Shown here: piece after piece, positions 34,299 through 43,959 of the stretch
How positions within the stretch are numbered: position 1 is the first letter of the stretch
Layout: every line of letters begins with the position of its first letter
Program-made: the position numbers and the translations under genes
The notes under the pieces: model-generated
Databases searched by the model: none
Told to the model about the DNA's origin: nothing
The model's input: the letters and a program-made list of their open reading frames with translations, nothing else
Assembly (NCBI RefSeq): GCF_958298935.1
Contig: NC_084941.1
Span: 13,056,001 to 13,120,000 of the forward strand
Direction: 5' to 3'
Origin: Phragmites australis
Taxonomy: Eukaryota; Streptophyta; Magnoliopsida; Poales; Poaceae
Length of the DNA stretch: 64,000 bases

Positions 34299-35685
34299 CA
34301 CTACTATAGAAGAAGTCATCTATGCCTCTCTTTCACTACCGGTTCAAAAATAATCGACAGTAAGAGCCCACCCAGCAAAAACTGACACTGACAATTAAGT
34401 ATCGTTGCTGGTTCATATAAGGAACTGGCAGTGATAGTATCACTGCCTATTCTAGCCATGAACCGATGGTGATAATGGAGGCATTATCACTGTTGGTTTG
34501 TTATATTAACCGACAGTGATAATAAAATGAAACTCATCTTCACAAATTCATAACTTTTTCCATATAGAATCAGATGGAGATAAACTTTATATGAAAATTA
34601 TAGCTCTGGATGAGATATACAACTTTGTAGTTGATAACTTTATTATTTGAAGCGATATAGATGCCAAATAATCATCTAAATACTATCAAAGGAAAACTAC
34701 ATACTCGACCACAAAGTAAATTGTTAGATCTGGTGTGACACTAGTAGGAATAAATGAAAAATCCACACAAAGGGCTGCAAAGTTGAAAATTGTAATTTTA
34801 TTTCAAAGATTTTTATCATGAGTTTGGTAACTCATATTAATGAAATGTCTACGCAAAACTGACTTTCAGATATAGCACTATGTCTCTAAAAAATTCCAGG
34901 TAAATTAGAGAAGCTCAATTTTTGACCAACAACTTTAGAGGTCCTATCAAGAGTCTTCTAAGCCTTTTGGGGGTCAAGAAAGGTAACAATGGAAAACATG
35001 ATATTTGTTTCAGATGTGCCACCTCGTCACTTCGAAAGTAGAGCTCAAACGTCAAAATTAGACACCGTATGCAAAAGTTATGGTTGTTTTGTCGAACAAC
35101 GCACATATTGGTCATCTCAAATAATTTATTACTTTTTCATATCGATTCGAATAGAGACAAACTTTATATGAGCATTGTAGCACTCAACAAGATGTACAAC
35201 TTTATAGTTGACAATCTTTTCATTTGAAGCAATCTAGATGCCCAAATAATCATCCAAAAATTTGAGCAGGAAGACAAAAGAATAAATTACCTCATAGCCA
35301 TCAGGTAAAATTGTGAGGTGAGATGGTAAGGAAGTTTCATATGAGAGGTGCTGCCACGAGTTCGATTCCCATAAACTACTCAGTGCGTAATTTTCTATAT
35401 TCGATTAATTTACTTCACAAAAGCTGCGGGAGGTTCGTCACAAGTCAGAAAAGTTGCGGGAGTTTGTTCATCAAGTGCAAAAAAAATGGTCCCAAAAACA
35501 TCGTATTTGGGGTCGAATATCATTGTCGGTTTGTAACACTAGCTGGTAGTGATAACTCTATTACTGCTGGTTCCAATACAGTCAGTGATACTACCGAGTA
35601 TTACCACTGCTTAATCACTGACGGGTTCAAAACCGGCAGTGATGCCATTTTTGAACCGGAAGTGATGACCTTTTCTATAGTAGTG
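34299..35685. mobile_element. Non-autonomous CACTA element, TSD TGA
   Basis: It starts CACTACTATAGAAGAAGTCA and ends ATGACCTTTTCTATAGTAGTG-type sequence, an imperfect terminal inverted repeat with perfect CACTACTATAGAA ends. TGA flanks it at 34296-34298 and 35686-35688. Both ends carry repeated subterminal motifs such as ttatcactgtcggtt/aaccgacagtgataa (34380-34520, 35540-35660). The middle has no transposase. Related to the element ending at 23337. Confidence 0.88.
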
Positions 35686-35688
35686 TGA

Positions 35689-35850
35689 GACCTTTAAGCA
35701 TTGTAGGGTCGTGATTAGTGTGGATGCCACATTTTTTTATGGGCAAGTACAAGGTGCCTTGACAGTTTCTATTGGAATTGACGCAGAAGACCAATTGATC
35801 CCCCTAGCATTTGCCTTGATCGAGGATGGTAAAAATAGTAGTTGGTCATC
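35689..35850 (+). pseudogene. MULE transposase catalytic-domain fragment
   Basis: The translation reads HCRVVISVDATFFYGQVQGA and then LTVSIGIDAEDQLIPLAFAL. This is the start of the MULE transposase domain (PF10551), and the Asp in SVDATF is the first catalytic residue of the DDE triad. It continues IEDGKNSSW and stops. The remaining two acidic residues and the zinc knuckle are absent because the sequence changes to CACTA coding sequence. Confidence 0.8.
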
Positions 35851-36330
35851 ATAGATGCCTATGATAGCAAAGGAAAAAGAACACCTACTATGGGTTCATA
35901 GTTGAAATTGGGGGCTCGACTTCGGTCCATGTTGAAGATCCCAATGTTTTGATGCAAATGGATCAAACTCCCAAAAGGCATGAAAGAGGACAAATATGGA
36001 TTTACTATTATTTTACTTAATGATGTCGGCTATAAAGACAACCGCTTCATACTTGCTAACCATGTTGCACAAGTCTTTTATATAATAAACCCTACAGCTA
36101 GGAATAAACACATAGTTTTTCCAGAAGAAAAAAAGTGTTGTCAGAGTTGAGAATGTAGAGGATGAAGAAGAGTATAACCAATTCGACAATGTGCCATCTT
36201 TCGGGAACCTTGAAAAAATAAAGCTTGTCAAAGTAACCCTTGATGGAACTACTTATGTGCGCAATGATCATGATGAAAGGCTAATTGTTAGAGCTGATTA
36301 GCTTGGTTAGTTGAATATGTAACTCCACAT
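35851..36330 (+). pseudogene. CACTA transposon protein fragment (DUF4216-like, TNP2 C-terminal region)
   Basis: In shifting frames the plus strand reads YYGFIVEI, LDFGP, then CKWIKLPKGMKEDKYGFTII and LLNDVGYKDNRFILANHVAQ, VFYIINP. This is followed by VENVEDEEEYNQFDNVPSFG. These are the hallmarks of the DUF4216 region of grass En/Spm (CACTA) proteins. At least two frameshifts and several stops show decay. It begins abruptly where the MULE transposase stops. Confidence 0.75.
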
Positions 36331-36432
36331 CTACATGGACTTAATTAATCCCTCCCTTGTAATATATCAATCAAGAACTTATGTTGAATTTTTTACTTAA
36401 GACTACATAGTTAATTAATCTAGAATATTTAG

Positions 36433-37385
36433 TTGATATATGTTGACTTAATTAATAAAAAATATGTTCACAAATTAGTGATGTGGTGGAAAGCCATTTC
36501 CTCAATCGGTTCAAGAAAATTATGTTCACAAATTATGTTCAATGAGGCGGTTGGATTCCTTGACTCACAATTGATCTATCAGCTAACCATCCAAATGGGA
36601 CAAGACCATGTCGTGGAATATCTAAGAATAGCTATGCTTGAGCAACAAAAGATGAAGAACATGATTAGAGCCTACAACTTTTGGTAAGTGCCTACAACTA
36701 GTTTATTTGGCACTTCAATACTTGATAGACCGACAAACCTAATGTTAATTCAACAACCACTGGATCCTACTTGTTATCATGTTGCGTGATAGAAGGGCAG
36801 TTCTCTTAGATGCCTTGAACTATCCTATAGAAAAGTAGGAAGAACTAATAGTGGCAATCAAAAGGTAAGAAATTATATACAAATTGTGCTCATTATGTTT
36901 TACTTCAATGGTTGATGATAGCCTTTCCAAAATAATTTACATTTAGGGTGTTGAAGGAATACAAGGACAAAGGTGGGAAACGCAATGTGTAATGACTTTC
37001 CACACTCATTATATCACGATTTCTTGTAATGATGAAAACTATTGAGTTGATGATTATGTTATTATATTTTTGCAGTGCCACAAATAGCCACCAAGCACCA
37101 TGCTCCGTGGATACTATGTTTGCCACTACACCTAGGAAATAATGACAATAATGTGCGATGAACCTCCTAAGTTTTGTCTTTCTACAAAAATGCAATATTA
37201 GTTACATCTTCTCATCTTTACATTTATTGTTAAATATTTTCTCTTTTACACAAGGTAAGCACATTTCTCAAAGTGAGTTGGATGAGTCTGTGCTTTAAAA
37301 AATCTGCATAGGGTTGTGCTACATCCTATTAAGCAAGGTTGTCAACCCAAAAGACAAGTTCTATGACAGTAACTAGTGGAGATTA
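36433..37385 (+). pseudogene. CACTA-encoded Ulp1-like (C48) protease remnant
   Basis: The translation contains AVGFLDSQLIYQLTIQMGQD and EYLRIAMLEQQ, then IRAYNF. After a probable intron it resumes with NNHWILLVIMLRDRRAVLLD. The His before the Trp is the likely catalytic histidine. Further on PPSTMLRGYYVCHYT corresponds to the Cys-containing GTxxCGYYVC motif, but the catalytic Cys is replaced by Arg. The tail KVVNPKDKFYDSN is the usual C-terminus. These proteases are fused to or encoded beside CACTA transposases in grasses. Stops, frame changes and the lost Cys mark it as dead. Confidence 0.72.
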
Positions 37386-38006
37386 CCTGTTTCATGATTT
37401 AATGAATTTGCAACAATAATAAATGGAGACTATCAATTTTGATCTTTTGGTGCTGCTCTTTTGGTAACGAACCTGACGATGCTCTTGTGAATATATGTGA
37501 ATGTATGTGTTGCATGTGATTTCATGATGAATGTATATGTGTATCTTCTGCTTGTTTCAGATGGTATTGCTACCAATTCCTGAGGCTAGCCTGCTTACTT
37601 ACTAATGGTGTCTGTTTAAAACAATCCAATCAATTTTATACTGAAGACCGCCTGTAAAAAACAACATTCGGTTCAAGTTCTGAACCAACTAAAATAGTAC
37701 GGTTCAGAAATTGAACTGACTACAATACTGCACTTACCCTAGTCAGGCATAAGCTAGCTTAAGCTTAACTGTCCACAGAAGATCCTATCCACATAAACCC
37801 TAAGGAGCTCGATGTCCTATTCTAATCACCTTTTCAAATTTGAGCTAATTGTCTATGTAGTATGGTAAAAAGTCTTTATTACTCCTAGACTTATTTTGTT
37901 TGGTGTTTAATTGATAATATCATTTGTGGTAGAAAATGAACAACAACGGGGTGATTGGTGCACAAATGGATCCTAGCTCCGTGGATACATATAATCTCAG
38001 AAAGAA
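37386..38006. other. CACTA subterminal-like and unassigned sequence
   Basis: 37640-37730 has paired motifs (attcggttcaagttctgaac and ggttcagaaattgaac) like a CACTA subterminal region downstream of the protease remnant. No exact TAGTG end was found. The rest is AT-rich and unassigned. Confidence 0.35.
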
Positions 38007-38344
38007 GTGTATTTGGTTGCCCACATGCACTGTTCCATCTTGACCCGATGGATGCAAATGTACGCCCACAATCTGACTAGACGGATCTGGACTGTTGCAT
38101 CCACTAATGCAAATAGATTCACTTGTCAGTGTCACAAAATCACCTTTATGCGAGCTACCAATCAGAATCTTAACTTTTGCATTCACTCATGCGACCTCAG
38201 ATTCAATCAACTAAACAGAAACTCAGCTTAGGCTATCCAGACAGATACAACCAACCAAACAATCTTCTCTTTAATACTCTTGCATCCACTCAGCCTATTT
38301 CCCCTCAGTCTGCGTATACGGTCCATGTGAGCAACCAATCACAC
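38007..38344. mobile_element. MITE-like element
   Basis: The ends GTGTATTTGGTTGCCCACAT and, inverted, GTGTGATTGGTTGCTCACAT match at 16-17 of 20 positions. That gives a roughly 340 bp element of the kind common near grass genes. No clear target duplication was found, so superfamily is left open. Confidence 0.5.
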
Positions 38345-39222
38345 TCTAAATGTATTCATTTAATGCTACAACTTGTTCATCTTCTCCTGCATAGCCCAAT
38401 CTGTAACCAAAAAAAAAAGAAGATAATCTGCCATCTCCCAGGTCTACAAACACATGCTTGCAGGTGCCAAAGTGCTATACATGTGCCAAAATCCTAGACA
38501 TCCCCTTGCACATCTTCAGCTTGTAATAGTACAAGAGAGTGCAAGAAAAACAGTGAACACTAAAGCTAAATTTCAGGGATATGTGTTTAAGTTGAAACTG
38601 AAGAGAAACAAACACTGTTGCTGTATCATGATTCCAAGAGATACTTAATATAGAAAGACATGCGCTTCTAATAGCCAAATAAGGAAAAACAATCAGATAA
38701 ACCAAGGATACAATGATGCTAATGATGAAAGATTCAGAAATGCAACTGTGCTTGTGAGGATCAGGACAATACTTGGTTTCATCACCAATCAGTGTATGAG
38801 CATATCGCATAAGTCTAAACCAATCAGACTATTGGGACACTTCATTTACATATAATATCCATTTTCTAATTGGTGAAAATGATCATTTACAACACTAAAA
38901 TCCTCAAGCTAACAAGTACACTACAGTACGACAGCGGGGAGGGGTGGAGGTGTGAGGGGAGTTTTTCAGATTTATATACCAGTGTCAATTTATTTTAAAT
39001 GTGATAAAGTGCTATGGGTATTTTGGTCAGGAGGTGAGGTGCTTTCTCCGATTATAAGCTTTGCCTTTTAGACAATTATATTATAGCTTTCTAAGACCAT
39101 AAGCTAGGCGGCGGGGTGGATGGTTGGTGCAGCGAAGAAAAATTGGTAGGGGTAAGCATCATCTCCCTTGGAGAAGAGATGAGGGAGATGAGCGAAGGAG
39201 AAAGTTGGACGAGGCCGAGGGT
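38345..39222. other. Unassigned intergenic sequence
   Basis: No gene, LTR or TIR is recognised. The open frame at 38810-38475 (minus) is AT-rich with no known motif. GC- and G-rich short tracts lie near 38935-38960 and 39110-39200 just before the snoRNA-like array. Confidence 0.35.
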
Positions 39223-39256
39223 GCGTGCCTCAGATGAGAAAAATTCAGGCGTGGGT

Positions 39257-39351
39257 GCGTGCCTCACATGAACTCCTCAAATTATTTGCAAATCACTGGC
39301 TGCGTACCAGCATTTTCAATTTTCATCCAGAATTCAGTCAGAACTGGCACG
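39257..39351 (-). ncRNA. snoRNA-like copy, degenerate
   Basis: The closing stem (CGTGCC...GGCACG) and the internal GAATTCTGGATGAA core are kept, but the D box reads GTGA instead of CTGA and the C box is lost. The guide has one change (GAGgAGTTCA). It is probably a non-functional relic. A further partial 3' end lies at 39223-39233. Confidence 0.4.
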
Positions 39352-39557
39352 AATAAGACAATCAAACCAGAGGGAGACCAAACAAAACCAAACTAACAAG
39401 GAGTTGGAAAAAAAAAAGAAATAGGAGAGAAATCACAAGTTCTATGGGACTGCAACGCTGCAAAAACACGAAACGCCAAGATTTCGATGCAAAACAGAGA
39501 GAAATTAATCGAGTTAGATTTTTACATATAGGCCGGAGAGAAAGAAATTAAGATTCG

Positions 39558-39639
39558 CGCGTGCCTCAGTTGAACGCCTCATGAACATCACCAAACACTC
39601 AATAAATTCACCATGATTGTAAATCATCGTTGGCACGCC
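39558..39639 (-). ncRNA. Box C/D snoRNA-like copy with 25S-complementary guide
   Basis: On the minus strand GGCGTGCC is followed by ACGATGA (C box, one mismatch to RUGAUGA), a good C' element GTGATGT, the guide GAGGCGTTCAA, D box CTGA and GGCACGC. The ten bases GAGGCGTTCA are complementary to TGAACGCCTC, which I recall from the 3' region of plant 25S rRNA. With the box+5 rule the second A of UGAAC would be methylated. The internal GAATTCTGG segment of other copies is missing here. Confidence 0.5.
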
Positions 39640-39825
39640 AAAAAAAAAAAAAAAAAACAACTTTCACGAATCAAACAATCGAGCCACCAAAGAGATTCTT
39701 TCTTTGTTCAAAACAAAGGACTTGAAACTTTCTGAGCCTGCAGCTCGGGACGCCAAGATTTCGATGCAGAACACAACAAGCCCCAGCAAAGAAATCAGAA
39801 ACATCCAAACTGTCTCAGTGTGGGT

Positions 39826-39911
39826 GCGTGCCTCAGAACAACTCACACGAGCATCACCATGGCTGTGGACCAGCATGTTCATCCAGAATTCAGCATCGTC
39901 ATCGGCACGCC
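39826..39911 (-). ncRNA. snoRNA-like copy
   Basis: It has the terminal stem GGCGTGCC/GGCACGC, D box CTGA, C'-like GTGATGC, the GAATTCTGGATGAA core, and a C-box-like GATGA next to the 5' stem (CCGATGACGA). The D-box guide is strongly changed (GTGTGAGTTGTT), so it would not pair with the same 25S site. A C-run follows at 39909-39921. Confidence 0.45.
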
Positions 39912-40125
39912 CCCCCCCCCCCCTCCCCGGGGAAGAAACAACTCGCATGCACAAAGCAATCAAACAATCAGAGGAACGAGTTGGAAAAACCGAGACGAAT
40001 CCCAAATTTTATGGGACTGCAACTCTGCGAAAACAAGAACGAGCACCAAGATTTCGATGCAAGACTGAGGAAATTAATCGAGTTGGATTTATAGGCTACA
40101 TAGGAAAAGAGAAATAAAGATCCGT

Positions 40126-40179
40126 GCGTGCCTCAGTGGAACGCCTCATGAACATCACCAAACACTTAACGAAGTCACC
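40126..40179 (-). ncRNA. snoRNA-like copy, cut by retrotransposon insertion
   Basis: It has the 3' stem GGCACGC, D box CTGA and guide GAGGCGTTCC (one change from copy 39558), then C' GTGATGT. The unit is split at its TCACC by the Reina-like element. On the far side, atgattgtaa at 61499 continues the unit for about ten bases before diverging. Confidence 0.5.
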
Positions 40180-40528
40180 TGTGATGTTCATCGCCGGAGC
40201 AAAGCTGCCGGAGACGAATTCACGAGAGATTCATCGACTAGATAGCAGCAAGGAGAAGAGAGAAGGAAGAATCAAAGAAGAACGAGAGAGATAGCTGGAG
40301 AATAGTTCATTTCTTTCTTCTCGTTCAATCCACATAGTTGCGGCCGGCTTATAACAGCACCGCCGACTTGTATCTGACAAGTGGTCCCACCACTGACACA
40401 CGCTTACAGAAAACGCACACATGCCCAAACATGCTTAGATGGCGTATTCTCCTTCGCTGCTGCTATTCCCGCTTCCTTCAGCTGTTGGCGAAGTCATTGC
40501 CGCAACGCCAATGTTCATGGTCATGACA
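40180..40528 (-). repeat. 3' LTR of the Reina-like element
   Basis: Plus-strand ends are TGTGATGTTC and TCATGACA. It shares long stretches with the 5' LTR (acgagagagatagctggaga, gcttataacagcaccgccg) and has about 65 bp more (40367-40440) than the other copy. The pol frame runs into it. Confidence 0.88.
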
Positions 40529-41276
40529 GTGCCGCCGCCTTGAATATCAGCTTGTCCCCAAGCTGGTGCATCCGGGAACCGGTTCTGGATGACGTAATAG
40601 TCCTCCCAGGTAGCCATAGCGTTAGGAAGAGAACTCCATTTGATCAGGACCTTCACAGTTGCAGCGCTGCCTTTGTTCACCAGCCTCCTGTCCAATATCT
40701 TCTCTGGAAGCAACGCTGCGACCGACAAATCCTGCTGAGAAGGAAGATCAGAGAGTACTGGTGTGTAGTTTGGAATAAACTGCTTCAACTGGGACACGTG
40801 AAGGACATTGTGGACTTGGCAGTGACCAGGAAAAGCCAATTTATAAGCAGCAGTTCCCAATTTTTCCAAAACTTCCTATGGGCCAAAAAACTTATAGGAA
40901 AGCTTAGGATGTGCACGATTAACCACTGAATTCTGAGCATATGGTTGTAGTTTCAGAAAAACCTTATCACTCACTTGGAATTCCCTGACAGGTCTGTGTT
41001 TATCAGCATCAAACTTCATCTTGAGGTGTGTTTTCTCCAGTTTAGCTCTCAAGTAGCTAGTACAACTGCCTTTCTTTGAGAAGGTCAATAGCATCAGCTT
41101 TTTTTTCTTTTTTGTACATGATGGAAGGTCAGGAACAGCTCCATAATTTGGATCTAAACCATAAAGAGCCTTCAATGGGGTACAACTCAGTCAAGAGTGA
41201 TAGCAGGAATTATACCAAAACTCGGACACGTCCAGCCATTTGTGCCATCTACGAGGAATGTCACCAACAACACATC
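40435..41276 (-). pseudogene. Reina-like integrase C-terminus and chromodomain-like tail
   Basis: The minus strand reads FQVSDKVFLKLQPYAQNS, AYKLAFPGHCQVHNVLHVSQ (integrase C-terminal core), then VLIKWSSLPNAMATWEDYYV (chromodomain-like, ending the protein). The stop at 40435 lies about 90 bases inside the 3' LTR. The frame is broken near 40870 and in 41175-41276. Confidence 0.8.
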
Positions 41277-42195
41277 TCAAATACATTTCCAAACATTGAT
41301 TGACCTCTCCGTTTGTCCATTGGTTTGAGGGTGGTAGGTTGTACTCATTTGTAGCCTAGTGTCCACCAGCTTGAAGAGCTCTTGCCAAAATGTGCTTGTA
41401 AAGACCTTGTCCCGGTCTGAAACGATAGAATGTGGCAGACCATGCAGCCTAACAAGCACATTTTGGCAATGGACAAACGGGTGTAATGCAGTATATGGGT
41501 GTTTCAGTGGAATAAAGTGTGCAAACTTCGTAAACTGATCAACCACAACCAATATAACTGAAAACCCATCGGATAGTGGCAAACCTTCAATGAATTCCGT
41601 TGAGATATCTTTCCATGCCTCCTGAGGAATTGGTAGAGATTGCAGCAGCCCTAGGCTGGAGCATTGTTCATGCTTGGCCTGCTAACATGTGATGCACTGC
41701 TTCAAAAAATTAGTGACATCATTCTTGAGTCTCACCCATGTAAAAGCCCTCTTGATTCTTTGAAAAGTGGCTTGAATCCTTGAATGGCCACCTACTGCAG
41801 AAGAGTGCAATGCAACAATAATCTTAGTTTGCAATGCAGTATTTGAACCAACCCAGACCTTTCCTTTCTTTCGAATGAGGCCAACATCTAATGAGAAGCC
41901 TTGGTCATTGGGAAATGTACTGCTAATTCAGTTAAGAGATCCTGAGCTTTTGCATCAAATTGGTAAGAATTTATCACCTCTTGAATCCATACAGGTTGAC
42001 AGGTTGAGAGTGCTTGCGATTCAAACAAATGACCCATCTTTGAGAGGGCATTTGTAGCTCTATTGTCAGCCCCTTTTCTATACTAAAACTTGTAATGCAG
42101 GCCAATGAGCTTGGTCATTGCCTTTTTCCGAAGATCAGTTGAGAGAAACTGATCATCTAGGTAGCAAAGACTCTTTTGATCAGTTTTGATAGTAA
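41277..42195 (-). pseudogene. Reina-like RNase H end and integrase core
   Basis: The piece at 42195-42060 has PFTIKTDQKSL and continues the RNase H domain that is interrupted at 48744. Stops and frameshifts follow through the zinc-binding part. 41582-41277 is the integrase core: SVILVVVDQFTKFAHFIPLK, then IVSDRDKVFTSTFWQELF with the second catalytic Asp, then TYHPQTNGQTERS with the Glu. The insertion of the gag-only copia element separates it from the rest of RNase H. Confidence 0.8.
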
Positions 42196-42200
42196 ATGGC

Positions 42201-43806
42201 TGTAGCGAAAATGGTTCTATTAGGTCATGATTGTGATTTTGGTGATTAATAAAAACATAGTCAATGGGACTAACATATTTGTCAAAATATTTGTTAGTAG
42301 GTCTCATGAATGCAATACATAAAGAACCCCTGCAACCGAGATAAAGTTAGACTGAATTGGAGAAGTCCCAGAAAGATTTGCCTCACTGGATGATCTGGTA
42401 CTTTAGGTGTTGAAGTCATTGGATCATATTTGAAAAAAGGGAGAGAGGCCTGAAGACCTCATCAGATGGTCCGGTGATCAGAGAAGATACATACCAGAGC
42501 AGTTTATCCAAAGAAGGTTGCAACCATTGAAGTTGAAGATCAAAGCATCGGATGGTCCGGTGATCAATGTGTTGCACACACCGGATAATGAACAATGCAA
42601 AGAGGTAGAACGAAGTTCAACACATCAGATGGTCCGATGATGAAGGTTTTGCACACCGGTGCATTATTTCCAGAGGTTGCATTGGCTCGGTTGGCTGAAG
42701 TCAACTAACCGGATAGTCCGGTGATGACGTGAAGTGCACTGGATGCTTTCACCGGAGCAATTTACACAGAGAAGAAGGAAATGCTCGGGTGACCCAGGAT
42801 AACTCACTAGGTAGTCTAGTGATAGAGATGAAGTATACACCATAGTGTCCGGTGTTCATAGAGGCTCGAGTGGGATTTCAACGGCTAGTTTGTGAGAGTG
42901 TACTCATCGGATGATCCGGTGTTAGTACTATTGTTCTCACTAGATCATCCGGTGTTAATAACTTTTCCAAGCTGTTGGGTTAATAGCTAGTTCGTGGGTT
43001 TGAGGCTATAAATACCCCTCTACCCAGTCATTTGAAGGTGTGGCATGTTCCTGGAGTCTAAAAGAAGCTCATACACACTTAAGAGGACATTCAAGCCATC
43101 AAAGTGCTTAAAGTGATTATCTAAAATCATTAAGCATAAGTTAGAGAGTGTTTAGTGCTTATAGATATAGAGAGAGTGTTGCTAGGTGATTAGTGCCTAG
43201 AGAGTGGATCAAGTAGTGATCCAACATTGTACCAAGTGGTATGCCGGTACCTTGGAGTCTTGGTGACTCGTCTGTAAGCTTGTTGACCCTCTGACTTGGT
43301 GTGGAGCGGTGGCAAGGCGATTGTGCTGGGACGCGGAGACCCTTGTCTTGGTGGTTCAAGCTCCAAAGTGATCACGACAGCAAGGAACCAGAAGAGAGGC
43401 TAGTGGTGAAACCTTGCCTTGGTGGCTTGGTGGCTCTTCCGGGTAGAGACCATGCCTTTGTGACTTGGTGGCTCAAGAACTGTGACCGGGTGCCGACCGA
43501 GAGCATATCCTTTATGGAGCTCCAATGTGGACTAGGGGTGGCATTCATGTCATCGATACCACGAAAAAAAATCCTTATGCTAAGTTTGCTCTCTCTACCT
43601 TATTTATATTTTTGCATTTACATTCTTGCAATTTACCTTCTTAAATAGGTTGCAAGCGCTTTGATCGGTAGAGTATACACACTAGATAAACCTAAGCACA
43701 TCTAGAAAGAATTTGATATAAGTTTATCTTCTGTTGTTTTTTAGAGCTGAAATAGTTCTAAGTGTCCTAATTCACCCCCTCTTTTAGGACATCATCGATT
43801 CCTTCA
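42201..43806 (+). repeat. 5' LTR of the gag-only copia element
   Basis: It starts TGTAGCGAAAATGG and ends CCTTCA. It carries about eight variants of the palindromic word CACCGGATNNTCCGGTG between 42395 and 42965, then a TATA box (ggctataaatacccctct, about 43005-43022). Confidence 0.85.
43008..43016 (+). promoter_or_regulatory. LTR TATA box
   Basis: The sequence gctataaatacccctc is conserved in both LTRs (also near 47950). It lies downstream of the palindromic repeats, consistent with a core promoter starting the element RNA near 43040. Confidence 0.6.
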
Positions 43807-43807
43807 A

Positions 43808-43819
43808 TTGGTATCAGAG
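43808..43819 (+). other. Primer-binding site of the gag-only copia element
   Basis: TTGGTATCAGAG follows the 5' LTR by one base and is complementary to the 3' end of initiator Met-tRNA, the usual copia primer. Confidence 0.8.
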
Positions 43820-43959
43820 ATAAGGCTCACATCTAGCTCTATAATTTGTGTTAGAGCTTCACACCTTTCATAAGGTTTCGCCAATTTAAGTGGCATTTGA
43901 GTCTTAGTCTCATTGTGAGTGGTTAGGCTTCACCATCTAGTGAGTTGTGACGTTCAGGG

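Larger units (their letters stand above)
23341..35850 (+). mobile_element. MuDR-like MULE remnant, interrupted by two insertions
   Basis: The coding remains of one MULE are split among 23580-24876, 34201-34298 and 35689-35850. The interruptions are a Tekay-type retrotransposon (24877-34195) and a CACTA element (34299-35685), each with a clean target duplication. The MULE's own terminal inverted repeats were not identified. At about 35850 its sequence passes directly into CACTA coding sequence, so its right part is missing. Confidence 0.7.
39223..40179 (-). repeat. Degenerate tandem array of snoRNA-like units
   Basis: Words repeat about every 270-300 bp: gcgtgcctca at 39223, 39257, 39559, 39826 and 40126; ggcacg at 39346, 39632 and 39904; gccaagatttcgatgca or caccaagatttcgatgca near 39476, 39752 and 40049; gggactgcaac near 39448 and 40013; aaattaatcgagtt near 39507 and 40072. 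Each gcgtgcc/ggcacgc pair brackets one snoRNA-like unit on the minus strand. Copies have diverged at different rates. The array ends where the Reina-like retrotransposon inserted. Confidence 0.75.

Noticed and set aside
39820..40117. Open frames of 82-137 codons across the snoRNA-like array
   Set aside because: They cross repeat boundaries and the C-run, share no protein motif and appear in several frames at once.
39223..40179. CRISPR-like or satellite interpretation of the repeated units
   Set aside because: The units are 270-300 bp, diverged, and share paired stem ends and box motifs instead of short identical repeats with unique spacers; the DNA is eukaryotic.
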